From positions 1,740,001 to 1,804,000 of the forward strand of contig NZ_JAIZBG010000001.1 in NCBI RefSeq assembly GCF_022267325.1: a stretch of DNA of 64,000 nt, in the 5' to 3' direction. The position numbers and the translations under genes were made by a program. Below, piece after piece: positions 1 to 8,626 of this stretch. Source of the DNA: Leptospira sanjuanensis (GTDB lineage Bacteria > Spirochaetota > Leptospiria > Leptospirales > Leptospiraceae). Positions within the stretch are counted from its first letter, which is position 1; each line of letters opens with the position of its first letter. The notes below the pieces were generated by a model. That model was not told the DNA's origin, ran no database searches, and was given only the letters and a program-made list of their open reading frames with translations.

Positions 1-1
1 T

Positions 2-1333
2 TGGGAAGAACGAAATCGGGAAGCCGTAAAAATTCTTCAGGATCTGATTCGAATTCGCACAGAACGTTCCAACGAACTCGAAGCCGTTTTATACATTCAG
101 AAACTTCTTCAAAAGGAAGGAATCGCTTCTAAGATTTATGCGTCCAAGGAAAATCGCCAACGCGCGAACTTGGTTGCGGTGCTGGAACCTTCGAAGCCGA
201 GTTCTTTGAAGGGAATCATTTTGGGAAATCATATGGACGTTGTGGAAGCGGATTCCAACGAATGGACCGTGCCTCCGTTCAGCGGCAACATCGTGGACGG
301 AAAAATATACGGAAGAGGAGCCTTGGATATGAAGGGGCTCGCCGTGATGCAGTTGATGGCGTTTTTGGAATTGAAACGATCCAAGATCGAACTCAATCGA
401 AAGGTGATGTTTTTGGCGCTTGCGGACGAAGAGAGCGGGAGCTTTTTAGGAGCGCGTTATATGGCAGAGAATCATCCCGACGTATTTCGCGGTTTCGATA
501 CGATGTTAAACGAAGGCGGTGTCGCGACCAAAGACGTGGGAATTCAAGGAGCCACGATTTTCAACATTCAATACGCCGAAAAGGGAAACATCTGGCTGAA
601 ACTCAAAGCCAAAGGAGAAAGCGGACACGGAAGCGCGCCTAACGCGGAATATGCGACCTTGAATTTGATCCGGTTTTACGAAGAGATTCTTTCCTTCGAT
701 TCGGGAATTCACATCACGGATGAAACGAAGGCTTATTTTTATCAACTCGGATCGGTCGCTTCTTTTCCCACTTCCTTCTTTTTAAAGAACGCTTCCAATC
801 CTTTGATCAAACCGTTGCTTACGGGCACTTTAAAAAAGAACAAACATCTTTCCGCGATGACTCGGAATACGAAAGCGATCACGGGAATTCAAACTCTCGA
901 AGGAGAAGGATACAACGTTCTTTCGGGAGATGCGTTCGGAAAACTGGACGTTCGCATTCTTCCCGGAGTCGATTCGAAGGAATACATCGAAAGGATTCGA
1001 GCCGTCGCGAACAAATTTAAAATTGCGGTCGAGGTTTTCGACGAGATCGGACCGGACGATTCCCCTCTGGACGACGATCTGTTTCAGATTCTTGCGAACG
1101 TATCCACTTCGAAAGTTCCGGGAAGCGTGGCCGCTCCGTTTATGTCCGCGGGAAAAACGGATAACGCGCGCTTTCGCAGAATCGGGATCAAATGTTACGG
1201 TTTAAATCCCGCGATTCTTTCCGCAAAAGATACGGAAAGTCTGCACGGGAAAGACGAGAACATCAGTCTGGAAAATCTAAAACTCGGCTCCACGATCCTT
1301 TTCGAGACGCTGATTCAATACGCAGGCCCGTGA
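2..1333 (+). CDS. M20-family metallopeptidase (5' truncated)
   Basis: Zinc-dependent amino- or carboxypeptidase of the M20/M25/M40 clan. The frame is open from the window edge, so the N-terminus lies outside. Visible signatures in order are GNHMDVV (first metal-binding His and Asp), GRGALDMKG (bridging Asp), ADEESGS (the Glu-Glu pair of catalytic base and metal ligand) and a late LHGKDE carrying the last metal His. Between them the lid or dimerisation domain is recognisable from GHGSAPN. About 440 codons are present, close to a complete carboxypeptidase of the Ss1/PM20D1 kind, so little is missing. Family assignment is firm. The substrate (dipeptide, N-acyl amino acid, other) cannot be read from the sequence. 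No partner gene is visible in the window. Confidence 0.93.
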   Translation, partial: WEERNREAVKILQDLIRIRTERSNELEAVLYIQKLLQKEGIASKIYASKENRQRANLVAVLEPSKPSSLKGIILGNHMDVVEADSNEWTVPPFSGNIVDGKIYGRGALDMKGLAVMQLMAFLELKRSKIELNRKVMFLALADEESGSFLGARYMAENHPDVFRGFDTMLNEGGVATKDVGIQGATIFNIQYAEKGNIWLKLKAKGESGHGSAPNAEYATLNLIRFYEEILSFDSGIHITDETKAYFYQLGSVASFPTSFFLKNASNPLIKPLLTGTLKKNKHLSAMTRNTKAITGIQTLEGEGYNVLSGDAFGKLDVRILPGVDSKEYIERIRAVANKFKIAVEVFDEIGPDDSPLDDDLFQILANVSTSKVPGSVAAPFMSAGKTDNARFRRIGIKCYGLNPAILSAKDTESLHGKDENISLENLKLGSTILFETLIQYAGP

Positions 1334-1382
1334 ACCGCGGATTTTAGTTTCATGATTTTCTCTCCGTTTGTGTAGATTGATA

Positions 1383-1397
1383 ACAAAATAATTCTCA
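1383..1397. promoter_or_regulatory. Fur-like operator candidate
   Basis: On the minus strand this reads TGAGAATTATTTTGT, about 10 of 14 matches to the 7-1-7 Fur core TGATAATnATTATCA. It is flanked by TTGATAA and TTGTCAA, which extend the dyad. It lies about 165 bases before the discoidin-like lipoprotein gene. The match is partial and Leptospira Fur-family operators are poorly defined to me, so this is a lead only. Confidence 0.3.
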
Positions 1398-1563
1398 TTG
1401 TCAATCGAGCCAACCAAAAGAAACCGCATGGAACGTCAAGAATTTCCCGTTCCCATCAAAACTTCCTGGGAGGGATAAACCCGATCCGTTTCCTGCTCTT
1501 TGCATTTGACAGAGATCGATTCATAGGAAGAATCGTGAAAATTCTTTCCTGGAGAATTCCTCA

Positions 1564-3129
1564 ATGAACCGTATCCAACGTTGGTCCCATCGTATTTCTT
1601 TGTTAAACAGTAAATTCCCATTTCGTAAATCCTTGTCGAAACGCCGAATCCTGAGCCGTAGAGCGGCTGCGCTTTTGTCCGTCCTTTTGTTCGCCTTAGG
1701 AATCGCGGATTGCAAAAAGGAGCTCAGCGTTTCCATGGCGACTTCGACTTCCTTGAGCGATAAGCTCGCCTTCGCGGCGTTAGGCGGTGGAAGTTGGAAA
1801 CCGGAAGACGGAGCCGAATTCGTGAAACTTCATTTTTATCCGGACGAAGGGTTTCAACTGAGGAGGGTGGAAGTCGATTCCTGCAAGGGAGAATTCACCG
1901 ATGCGGTTACGGCGTACATCAACTTCGACGAACTGAGCGCCGCAGCCGAGCTGGCAGGTAAAAAGGCGCTGGTTCGTTTTGAGAACGCGGTCTTTGCCCG
2001 TTCGGTTACGATCAACTTTCGTAAGAACAAGGAACTTTGTATCGGTGAAATCCGTTTCTACGACGAAAAGGAAAAACAATTCTCCCTAAAACTTCCGAAG
2101 ATCGTGGAAGGTTCGGCGGTCGCTTCCGAAACCGCAAACCCCGCTCAGTCGTACGATGTGATGAATCTTTTCGACTCCCGTTACGAATACGCTTGGGCTT
2201 CGGATAAAAAAGGGAAGGGTGTGACTCTGGATTTTAAATTCAAGGAATCGCAAAAGTTCGATACGATCAAAATCTGGAACGGATATCAGAGATCGGATCA
2301 ACACTGTTATTCCAACGGAAGGCTGAAGACGGCGACTCTTACGGGTGCCAACGGGTATTCCCAAAGGATTCAATTGCAGGACGTTCTCGGTCCGCAAGAG
2401 ATCGCTCTCGATAAAACGTTCGAGGGAACTTCGCTTCGTCTTACCGTGGACGATATCTACGCGGGAAAGATGTATAAGGGTTTTGTGTTAAGCGAAATCC
2501 GTTTCGGGTTGGATAAGAATTGGGTTCTCATCAATCCGATCCACAGATCGCAGAGCATCGCCAGATCCAATCACCTTCAATTCACTCCGCCCGATCTGGA
2601 CGGAATTTTAAATCACGGTTTGAGAGGAATGGAAGTCAGCGAATTGCCCGCCGAAATCCAAAGCACGGAAACCATCGCTTCTTCCGAAACCGCGCCTACA
2701 ACGACGGAAGAATCCGATCAACAAAGAGTGGAATCGAATTGGTCTCTCCGGATGCGTTCGGACGGTTCGTTTTTTATGGAAGGGGACACGCGCGACTTAA
2801 GCGACGGAGGTTCGGGAACGCTTCATAAAACGAGCAAGTTCTACGCGATCGGCAACTACGAAGTCAAAGAATCCTCCGTGGATTCGCTTAAACTGAGAGT
2901 ATTCGGGTATATGCGAAAATACTCATCTTCTTACGTGGAAGAACACGGGGATATGGACTGCAACGGTTGCGGAAGGGACTGCAATATGGCGGACAAAGAT
3001 CCCGATAAAAAGGAGATCATCTTCCAGGATTTCGTGACGATCAAAAAGTTGAACGGAAACGTGTATGTTCAAAACACCAGCCCGAGCAGAAAGCTCGACT
3101 TTAAGACATTGGAAATGTCTCTGGAATAA
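1564..3129 (+). CDS. lipoprotein with NADase-type glycan-binding (discoidin-like) domain
   Basis: Predicted exported lipoprotein of about 521 aa. A basic N-region is followed by a hydrophobic stretch ending in ALGIADC, so Cys50 is the likely lipidation site. The mature protein starts KKEL. Residues roughly 170-330 read as a discoidin-like beta-sandwich of the NADase-type glycan-binding family common in Leptospira: NLFD, a WAS segment, [12 protein letters not shown], and LSEIRFG at the end. The C-terminal third is uncharacterised and carries a Cys cluster, [12 protein letters not shown] sits nine bases before the ATG. An in-frame TTG 23 codons later would give a more normal signal-peptide length. 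The next lipoprotein gene follows after 13 bases, so the two are probably co-transcribed. Role inferred: surface glycan or host-ligand binding; ligand unknown. Confidence 0.75.
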   Translation: MNRIQRWSHRISLLNSKFPFRKSLSKRRILSRRAAALLSVLLFALGIADCKKELSVSMATSTSLSDKLAFAALGGGSWKPEDGAEFVKLHFYPDEGFQLRRVEVDSCKGEFTDAVTAYINFDELSAAAELAGKKALVRFENAVFARSVTINFRKNKELCIGEIRFYDEKEKQFSLKLPKIVEGSAVASETANPAQSYDVMNLFDSRYEYAWASDKKGKGVTLDFKFKESQKFDTIKIWNGYQRSDQHCYSNGRLKTATLTGANGYSQRIQLQDVLGPQEIALDKTFEGTSLRLTVDDIYAGKMYKGFVLSEIRFGLDKNWVLINPIHRSQSIARSNHLQFTPPDLDGILNHGLRGMEVSELPAEIQSTETIASSETAPTTTEESDQQRVESNWSLRMRSDGSFFMEGDTRDLSDGGSGTLHKTSKFYAIGNYEVKESSVDSLKLRVFGYMRKYSSSYVEEHGDMDCNGCGRDCNMADKDPDKKEIIFQDFVTIKKLNGNVYVQNTSPSRKLDFKTLEMSLE

Positions 3130-3142
3130 GAATATTCAAAAA

Positions 3143-3826
3143 ATGAAATCTACTTTGTATCCTTGGAAAACGAATTTTTTGAAACTCGTTCCTTGCACGT
3201 GTTCGGTCGGGAACAACGCGATTAAAAACCGGCGGAAGTCGAGGCTCGGTAAAATCGCGATTCTTCTTTTGCTGATTGTTTGTATGACTTGCAAAAAGGA
3301 CGGTTCCGATGCGACACAAGCGGAGAATCTCGCTTCCGATCCTCAGCGTCAGATCCAAGTTCAAATTCTCTGGGAGAAAAAAAGTTTTCCGTTGGAAATG
3401 GAACTGTATGAAGGAGCTTCGCAAAGACCCGTGGATCTCTGGGCCACGGGCAGCGTGAAAACCTTATCGGAGGCTCCCGTCTCCGAAAAGATTTCCGGGA
3501 ACGATCTCTATCTAAAACCCGGTTCGAAAAAACGTTTCGTATTGGTCGTAAAGAATACGTCCGATCGGGATTTTTATTTTTTTGCGGCCCCGCATTCGAT
3601 GGTTCCCGCGGAAGCTTCCCTCGGGTTTAAGTTCAAATGTTTGTGCGTGAACCACGCATTCTACGTTCCCGCGAAAGAGATTTGGTATCGCGTCGTCGAA
3701 TTACGGACCGGAGGAGAAACCCTCGGCAAAGAGATGAGGATTACTCATACGTTAGTCGGCATGGACGAAGATCGGATTCAACTCTATCAAAAACGGATCG
3801 GAACCGGAGGATCGACGGAAGACTGA
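3143..3826 (+). CDS. lipoprotein with Cox11/CtaG-like CxC region
   Basis: 227 aa, with a basic N-region and a hydrophobic stretch ending [10 protein letters not shown], so Cys50 is the likely lipidated residue. Residues about 130-205 follow the Cox11/CtaG copper-chaperone pattern: a [11 protein letters not shown] strand, a [15 protein letters not shown] segment with Cys166-x-Cys168, then [15 protein letters not shown] and a final MRITHTLVG strand. Cox11 proteins show the same order (an A/VxNxSD strand, P-x-x-A-x-x-F-x-K-x-x-C-F-C, L-x-P-x-E, then ITLSYTF). The similarity is read by eye and is weak outside these blocks. If real, the protein could carry Cu(I) on the outer face of the membrane. 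Otherwise it is simply a lipoprotein of unknown function. It probably belongs to one operon with the preceding discoidin-like gene. Confidence 0.6.
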   Translation: MKSTLYPWKTNFLKLVPCTCSVGNNAIKNRRKSRLGKIAILLLLIVCMTCKKDGSDATQAENLASDPQRQIQVQILWEKKSFPLEMELYEGASQRPVDLWATGSVKTLSEAPVSEKISGNDLYLKPGSKKRFVLVVKNTSDRDFYFFAAPHSMVPAEASLGFKFKCLCVNHAFYVPAKEIWYRVVELRTGGETLGKEMRITHTLVGMDEDRIQLYQKRIGTGGSTED

Positions 3827-3831
3827 TCGGA

Positions 3832-3872
3832 AAACAAAAGCGCACACGAAGAACGAATCTTGTGCGCGCTTT
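3832..3872. terminator. bidirectional hairpin terminator
   Basis: GCGCACA and TGTGCGC form a 7-bp stem with a 14-base loop between two convergent genes. Reading minus, the stem is followed by TTTTGTTTT, a good rho-independent tail for the MORN lipoprotein gene. Reading plus, the tail is the weaker GCTTTC. Confidence 0.6.
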
Positions 3873-3925
3873 CGGATGGAACGTTCAAAAAATCGAATTC
3901 TTTTGGAACGTTGAAATCCGTGCTT

Positions 3926-4645
3926 TTAGTGCAGAGGTTTGATATCGCTCGATTCCGCAACGGGACCGCCGCAGAGAACGACCTTATTTTCGATTCTACA
4001 GTGTTTTCGGGAATGATCGAAAGCCGAATATAAGATCCCCTCGGAAGAATTCTTTTCGTCCTGAAATTCTCCCTCATAGATGCTCGTATCGGGGAAGCGT
4101 ACCTTGCCCGGACCGATCATCTTTCCCGCTTGGAAATTGCCCTCCAACATCGCTCCGTTTTTAAATATATAAGTGCCTTTTCCGTCCTTCACGTCGTCCT
4201 TGAACGTCCCGTCAAAACGGTCTCCGTTTTTATATTTGATTCTTCCCGAACCGTTTCTTAGATCGTTTGTGAACGAACCGCGGTATTCGTCGTCGTTGTC
4301 GTAGACGTAGGTTCCGGTTCCGTTCGTACAATCCCCTTGGATGCAACCTCTTGTGGGAGAAGGCGGTTCGTTTTCGGGAGTTACGGATCGGTTGGATGCA
4401 GAAGAGGGTTGGTCTTCTTCGCTCGGTCTTTCGTCCTCGTAGTATGCGGAACGTCCTGCGCCGCTTGCCGATTCGTTAGGCGCCATCTTTTTGTCCCCGT
4501 AAGAACAATGTACGGTGGTGATAAGGAACATAACTCCCAAACAGAGAGTTTTAGAGTCAAAGTTCCCTACGGAGAAGGATTGCAAAGATCTCAAGAGAAT
4601 CATATTTTTTGAATACGAAATAAAACCGTTTTCACTTACACTCAT
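3926..4645 (-). CDS. MORN-repeat lipoprotein
   Basis: About 239 aa. The hydrophobic stretch [13 protein letters not shown] ends in a plausible spirochaetal lipobox (Cys47 from the first ATG). An inner ATG at codon 15 is an alternative start and gives a shorter signal. A Ser/Pro/Glu-rich linker follows (about residues 55-95). Then come four to five MORN repeats with the YxGxFxxGxxxGxGxxxxxxG rhythm: [45 protein letters not shown] and [19 protein letters not shown] sheets usually mediate protein or lipid contact. There is no catalytic domain. The gene stands alone and shares a bidirectional terminator with the converging lipoprotein pair. Confidence 0.75.
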   Translation of the reverse strand: MSVSENGFISYSKNMILLRSLQSFSVGNFDSKTLCLGVMFLITTVHCSYGDKKMAPNESASGAGRSAYYEDERPSEEDQPSSASNRSVTPENEPPSPTRGCIQGDCTNGTGTYVYDNDDEYRGSFTNDLRNGSGRIKYKNGDRFDGTFKDDVKDGKGTYIFKNGAMLEGNFQAGKMIGPGKVRFPDTSIYEGEFQDEKNSSEGILYSAFDHSRKHCRIENKVVLCGGPVAESSDIKPLH

Positions 4646-4690
4646 AGGTCAAAATTTTATTTATCGCGGCGGAATCTGTCAAACTCTATT

Positions 4691-6400
4691 CTATTTTAGG
4701 AGCTCGGAGACGGGCATAGCCTGCTGATTGATAAACGAAGGAAGTTTTGCACGGATTCGTTGGTATAAGAAAAGATAAAAACGTCGCATAAGCGGATGAA
4801 ACAAAATCCGATCCAGAAGTCTTGTGTTCTTTCTCTTTCGGACGAACATCTTTAGCAACGCTTCGGACATAAGTCCCGGGATTCTTTTTCGAGGGAGAAT
4901 CCGAAACCGATAGGCATCGGGATAATTTTCGGAATATAATTTCCACAGATGAATCGTTTCTTCCAAAAGATATTGTTCCCGTTCCGGATCGGGAAGATAA
5001 ATCAGCTCTCTGCAAAAGGCGAATAACTGAAAGGTCTCGTAGTGAAACCGAAAATCGTAGGGAAGTCCGATCCGTTTCGCGATTCTTCCCATCTCTTTGA
5101 GGCTTTCGATCGCCCCGTATCCCTTCCGGACCGATTCCTCCGGGTTCTTGCAAAAAGCGGAATATAGAATTCGGAAATGATCGCTGACCGTTACCCGATC
5201 CCAAGTTATGTGCAGCAGCGGAGGAATCCGAACCCGATGGATATAAAGCGGAAGCGGGCTGAATTCGGGATCGTACAAAAGGTTCAGGATCACCGTATCG
5301 GAAAGACGCAGAAACCGAACGAACTCTTTGAGATTCTTTTTTCCGTAGAACTTACGGAGACTTTTTTTCACTCCCCAATTTTTGCGGAAAAGACCCGCGC
5401 AGACGAACGTGTTGAGTTCGTTCCAATAAGAAGTATTCTTTAAAAACGTAATATTCCGAAACGAGGACCATCCTCCCGTTTGACACCAAACGCTGAAGCC
5501 GACGAGGTTCTTGGCTTTTTCGAGTTCTTTTTTGTAGGAAAGATATTGCCATCCGACAAAGGAAGGAACTTCGCCGAAACCTTCGTACTCGCGCCGCGCT
5601 TGAAATTCTACGAGTTTGGGAAGAGAATCCTCGAAAAAGAGGGAATTGATCGAAAGATAACGGAAAAAATCGCCTTCTCCGTATTTCATAGATACGATCA
5701 GATTTTCCGCGGGAATTCCGTCGAATACCGTTTTATAGGTCACCGGATTCCAGATCAGATCCCCGATCGGATACGCTCCGATCGTCCAGGTTCTAAATAT
5801 TAGAGTTTTAGAATGTTTTTTGAAGATCGGAAGAATTATTCTCAATAACCGGTTCGCGTCCTCGGGGGTTTTGAGCAAAAGTCTGCTTTTAAAATCCCCA
5901 TCCACGTCGACTCCGTCCGATTCTCCGATCCTCAATACGATTCCGTCCACGGTTTCGAACTCGGAAAAGAGACGTTCCAGACAGGAAACAAAAAGTTCCG
6001 CGACGGAATCGAATTCTCCCTTGGTTTGTTCTTCGAGATATGAATTGAAAAACAAAAAGTCGCTCGTGAGAAAAACCTTCAGGCCGTTCTTCTTTGCGGT
6101 TCGAAAAAGTTTTTGATAGGATTTTTGATAAGATCGGATTTTATTTCGAAGAAGTTCGGGATAAAAATGAAAGTTCGCGAGGTAGGAAAGTTCGTCGATC
6201 GTGATCGCGTTGTAGCCGAAGGAGCGCACGCGTTTCACATACGAATCGAAATTCTCCCGTATCTTTTTATGAGTTTTCTTTTTGAATTTCCGATTCTTTT
6301 CAAGAAGCGCAATCGGAGCCTTGGACCAATTCTGGGATTTTCCCGGAGCCTTTACGAAAAACGGAGCGCTCGAATCGATAAGGGCTAAATCCAATTTCAT
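4691..6400 (-). CDS. TIM-barrel glycoside-hydrolase-like protein
   Basis: 569 aa without signal peptide or membrane span. The first about 350 residues have the alternation of a (beta/alpha)8 barrel: NAITIDELSYLA, LKVFLTSDFLFF, VDGIVLRIGESDG, LIFRTWTIGAYP, LIVSMKYGEGDFF, FVGWQYLSY and GFSVWCQTGGW. The strand-4-like VDGIVLRIGE and the later acidic residues are placed as in alpha-glucuronidase-like (GH67/GH20-type) hydrolases, but I cannot name the catalytic pair with certainty. The rest is helical and Arg-rich. The gene begins three bases after the stop of an EamA transporter, so the two form an operon. Function inferred: a cytoplasmic sugar or glycan hydrolase; substrate unknown. Confidence 0.55.
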   Translation of the reverse strand: MKLDLALIDSSAPFFVKAPGKSQNWSKAPIALLEKNRKFKKKTHKKIRENFDSYVKRVRSFGYNAITIDELSYLANFHFYPELLRNKIRSYQKSYQKLFRTAKKNGLKVFLTSDFLFFNSYLEEQTKGEFDSVAELFVSCLERLFSEFETVDGIVLRIGESDGVDVDGDFKSRLLLKTPEDANRLLRIILPIFKKHSKTLIFRTWTIGAYPIGDLIWNPVTYKTVFDGIPAENLIVSMKYGEGDFFRYLSINSLFFEDSLPKLVEFQARREYEGFGEVPSFVGWQYLSYKKELEKAKNLVGFSVWCQTGGWSSFRNITFLKNTSYWNELNTFVCAGLFRKNWGVKKSLRKFYGKKNLKEFVRFLRLSDTVILNLLYDPEFSPLPLYIHRVRIPPLLHITWDRVTVSDHFRILYSAFCKNPEESVRKGYGAIESLKEMGRIAKRIGLPYDFRFHYETFQLFAFCRELIYLPDPEREQYLLEETIHLWKLYSENYPDAYRFRILPRKRIPGLMSEALLKMFVRKRKNTRLLDRILFHPLMRRFYLFLYQRIRAKLPSFINQQAMPVSELLK

Positions 6401-6403
6401 ACG

Positions 6404-7270
6404 TTATTCTTCCTTTCCGAAACGAATCGTCTCCAAGGTTCCCGCGACGAGGATCAAGGCTCCGCCGATCATCTCTCGATAACCGGGAATATCTCCCAAG
6501 AGAAGCCACGCGAGAAGGATCGAATAGACCGGTTGAATGCTGGAAAGAATTCCCGCCGTTTTGAGTTTGAGCTGAAACATCGATTTTACGTAAAGCGTAT
6601 GAGCGAACGCGGTAAAAAAACTTCCGAGTAAAAAGATCAGACCTAGGGATCGTAACGAAGTGGGAATCGTTTCGAAATAACAAACCGGAGCCAAAACGAA
6701 AACCGCGGCAAAGGATTGAAGACACATCACCTGTGCGCTTCCGTGATGAGATAAAAACTTTTTTGTCAATAAATTGCGGAACGAAAACGAAAGCGCGGAT
6801 ATAAGACCGGCGATGATTCCCCAGTGAAGATCGTTTCCGGATTTGAGTTCGGGGATGAGAATTCCGACTCCTAGTAAAACCAAAAGGGCAAGAAGAACGT
6901 CTCTGCCTTTCGGTTTTACGGGATAATAAAGAGGTTCGATAAAAACGGTGATGACCGGATGCGTAAAGAGCGTAAGAACCGCGATCGCGGGAGAAGCGAG
7001 CCTTGCGGAAGCGAAGAATAGAACCCAGTGAATCGCAAGAAGGATTCCTCCACCCAAGGCCGCTTTGTTTTCGATCGCGCTCGGAAAAAAAAGGGGTTTG
7101 TCCCTCCATTTTAAAAAGAGATACAAACCGGCGCTTGCGAACACGGTTCTTCCGAAGGTGATCATCCAAACGCTTTCGTCGATGAGTTTGGCAAAAAGAA
7201 TATTTCCGCTGATGAGGATCATCGCGAACTGGAATTCAAGGAATATCTTGGTTTTCGAATCGGAGGACAT
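6404..7270 (-). CDS. EamA/DMT-family transporter
   Basis: Inner-membrane drug/metabolite transporter with ten hydrophobic segments arranged as two repeats of five. The second repeat (from about residue 145, IIAGLISALSFSFRNLLTKKF) contains the EamA-type helix pattern ending GGALILVAGTLE. I chose the ATG preceded by GGAGAG at eight bases; a TTG five codons upstream is also open. The family exports or takes up amino acids, nucleosides or sugar derivatives, and specificity is not readable. Tight coupling to the downstream glycosidase-like gene hints at a sugar-linked substrate, which is inference. Confidence 0.85.
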   Translation of the reverse strand: MSSDSKTKIFLEFQFAMILISGNILFAKLIDESVWMITFGRTVFASAGLYLFLKWRDKPLFFPSAIENKAALGGGILLAIHWVLFFASARLASPAIAVLTLFTHPVITVFIEPLYYPVKPKGRDVLLALLVLLGVGILIPELKSGNDLHWGIIAGLISALSFSFRNLLTKKFLSHHGSAQVMCLQSFAAVFVLAPVCYFETIPTSLRSLGLIFLLGSFFTAFAHTLYVKSMFQLKLKTAGILSSIQPVYSILLAWLLLGDIPGYREMIGGALILVAGTLETIRFGKEE

Positions 7271-7424
7271 GAGGCTTCTCTCCAACCAAAAGACGATAAA
7301 CCCCGTTCTTGGAAAACAAAATCGGATTTTTTACGAGGAACAAAACTCGAAAAAGGGAAACTCCGCGGATTGGAACAAAACCGTCCCGAACTCTTTTGAA
7401 AGGAATTTTTTATGAAACTGTAAA

Positions 7425-7465
7425 CTGTCTTCTCTTCTTCGAAATGAAAAAGAAAGAGAAGACAG
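7425..7465 (-). terminator. hairpin downstream of the desaturase gene
   Basis: CTGTCTTCTC and GAGAAGACAG pair perfectly over 10 bp with a 21-base loop, starting about a dozen bases beyond the desaturase stop. The minus-strand tail TTTACAGTTTC is only moderately T-rich. Confidence 0.5.
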
Positions 7466-7476
7466 CCTCAAAAAAA

Positions 7477-8559
7477 TCAGGCGACTTGCGACTCGGCCGG
7501 GTTGTAGCGGTTGGCGCGCAACATACTTTCAAAATCGTTAAAACGAATTCCGTATCGTTTCATCGCGGGATGAACGAAGGGCGCCACCATCTGACGGATA
7601 TAAAACGGTTGATTGACGACGAAGTGATGGATTCCGTGCGTGCTTCCGAAGTTGAAACAGAAAAGATGAAGAGGCGCAAGCAACCAAGAGTTCAACACCT
7701 GCGTTTGTTCGTGAATTCCTTTCACGTCTCCGTAGTAGTGCATGTTGGACGAAACGATCTGAATGCTCGATTGACGGATCCAATTCGGAATTAGATACAC
7801 GACCGCGGCCGTGTTTAAAAACGCACGTACCGATTCCGGAAGTTCGGAAAAAGTGAGTTCGATCGGAGAACCAAGAAACAGATTTCCGTAATGGAACAGA
7901 TTCAGCCCGAGAAAGTTGTACCAAAGAGTGTAATAGACTACGAGCCAAGGCCAGCTTTCGCGAACGATTTCGTTTCGTTTGAACTTCGGCGCGTCTTTGA
8001 CGAGCTTTCTAAAATTAAGAATGGCGGAAACGTTTCCGTCGATCATCGCAAAGAAGCGAACGATTCCGGCCTTCATCCCGTTGCCGATCAGTCTTTCTTC
8101 TATATCGTCCTTATGACCGGAAACTTTGTGATGCAGAGTGTGAATCATTCTGCGGTACCAAGGACTGACCGTGTTTCCCCGGAAAATCCAGACGGTCCAA
8201 AAAAGAAGATCCTGCATTCTTTCGTTGTCTTTGAAATACAGATTGTGGATCGTATCGTGTTCGATCTCGTGCAAAAGGGAAGCGAAGATCGCGTTCGCAA
8301 CGATTGCAAGCCACGCGGGGATTACGTCCGCGATATAAAGTCCGGCGGTTGCTATCATCATCGCGGCCGAACCGAACGTGATCGTCGCGCCTAAAAAGTT
8401 CTGATGATTTAAGACGGAAAACTTTTTACGAAGATTGCGTTCTCTAAATCGGATCCAACGCATGATCTTTACGTTTCGCTCTCGTGTTGCGAGGGTTTGC
8501 CATTTTTTGGGTTTTCTTTCGGGAAGAATTTCGTTTTTCGCCAATGTCAGAGTGCTCAT
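7477..8559 (-). CDS. membrane fatty acid desaturase
   Basis: Di-iron integral membrane desaturase of 360 aa. It has the three histidine boxes of the family in the right order: HEIEHDTIH (about residue 98), HTLHH followed by a further His (about 142) and HGIHHF (about 316). At least four hydrophobic segments separate them. AAGGAG lies upstream of the ATG. It introduces a double bond into an acyl chain using O2 and an electron donor. No ferredoxin or reductase gene is adjacent. A membrane AraC regulator lies immediately upstream in the same orientation, 67 bases away, and is a plausible controller, for example in response to membrane state. Regiospecificity cannot be inferred. Confidence 0.9.
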   Translation of the reverse strand: MSTLTLAKNEILPERKPKKWQTLATRERNVKIMRWIRFRERNLRKKFSVLNHQNFLGATITFGSAAMMIATAGLYIADVIPAWLAIVANAIFASLLHEIEHDTIHNLYFKDNERMQDLLFWTVWIFRGNTVSPWYRRMIHTLHHKVSGHKDDIEERLIGNGMKAGIVRFFAMIDGNVSAILNFRKLVKDAPKFKRNEIVRESWPWLVVYYTLWYNFLGLNLFHYGNLFLGSPIELTFSELPESVRAFLNTAAVVYLIPNWIRQSSIQIVSSNMHYYGDVKGIHEQTQVLNSWLLAPLHLFCFNFGSTHGIHHFVVNQPFYIRQMVAPFVHPAMKRYGIRFNDFESMLRANRYNPAESQVA

Positions 8560-8626
8560 TGTGACTCCTTTTCAATTCTTAGGATGACCGAATGATAGGC
8601 TCTTTTTCGGATTCGGTCGTCCTATT

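Noticed and set aside
1427..1474. 15-codon open frame upstream of the discoidin-like lipoprotein gene (possible leader peptide)
   Set aside because: No ribosome-binding site and no regulatory codon run or attenuator hairpin.
6300..7169. Long minus-strand frame of 289 codons
   Set aside because: Frame-shifted shadow of the EamA gene: Arg/Ser-rich and without membrane segments, whereas the other frame has ten clean helices.
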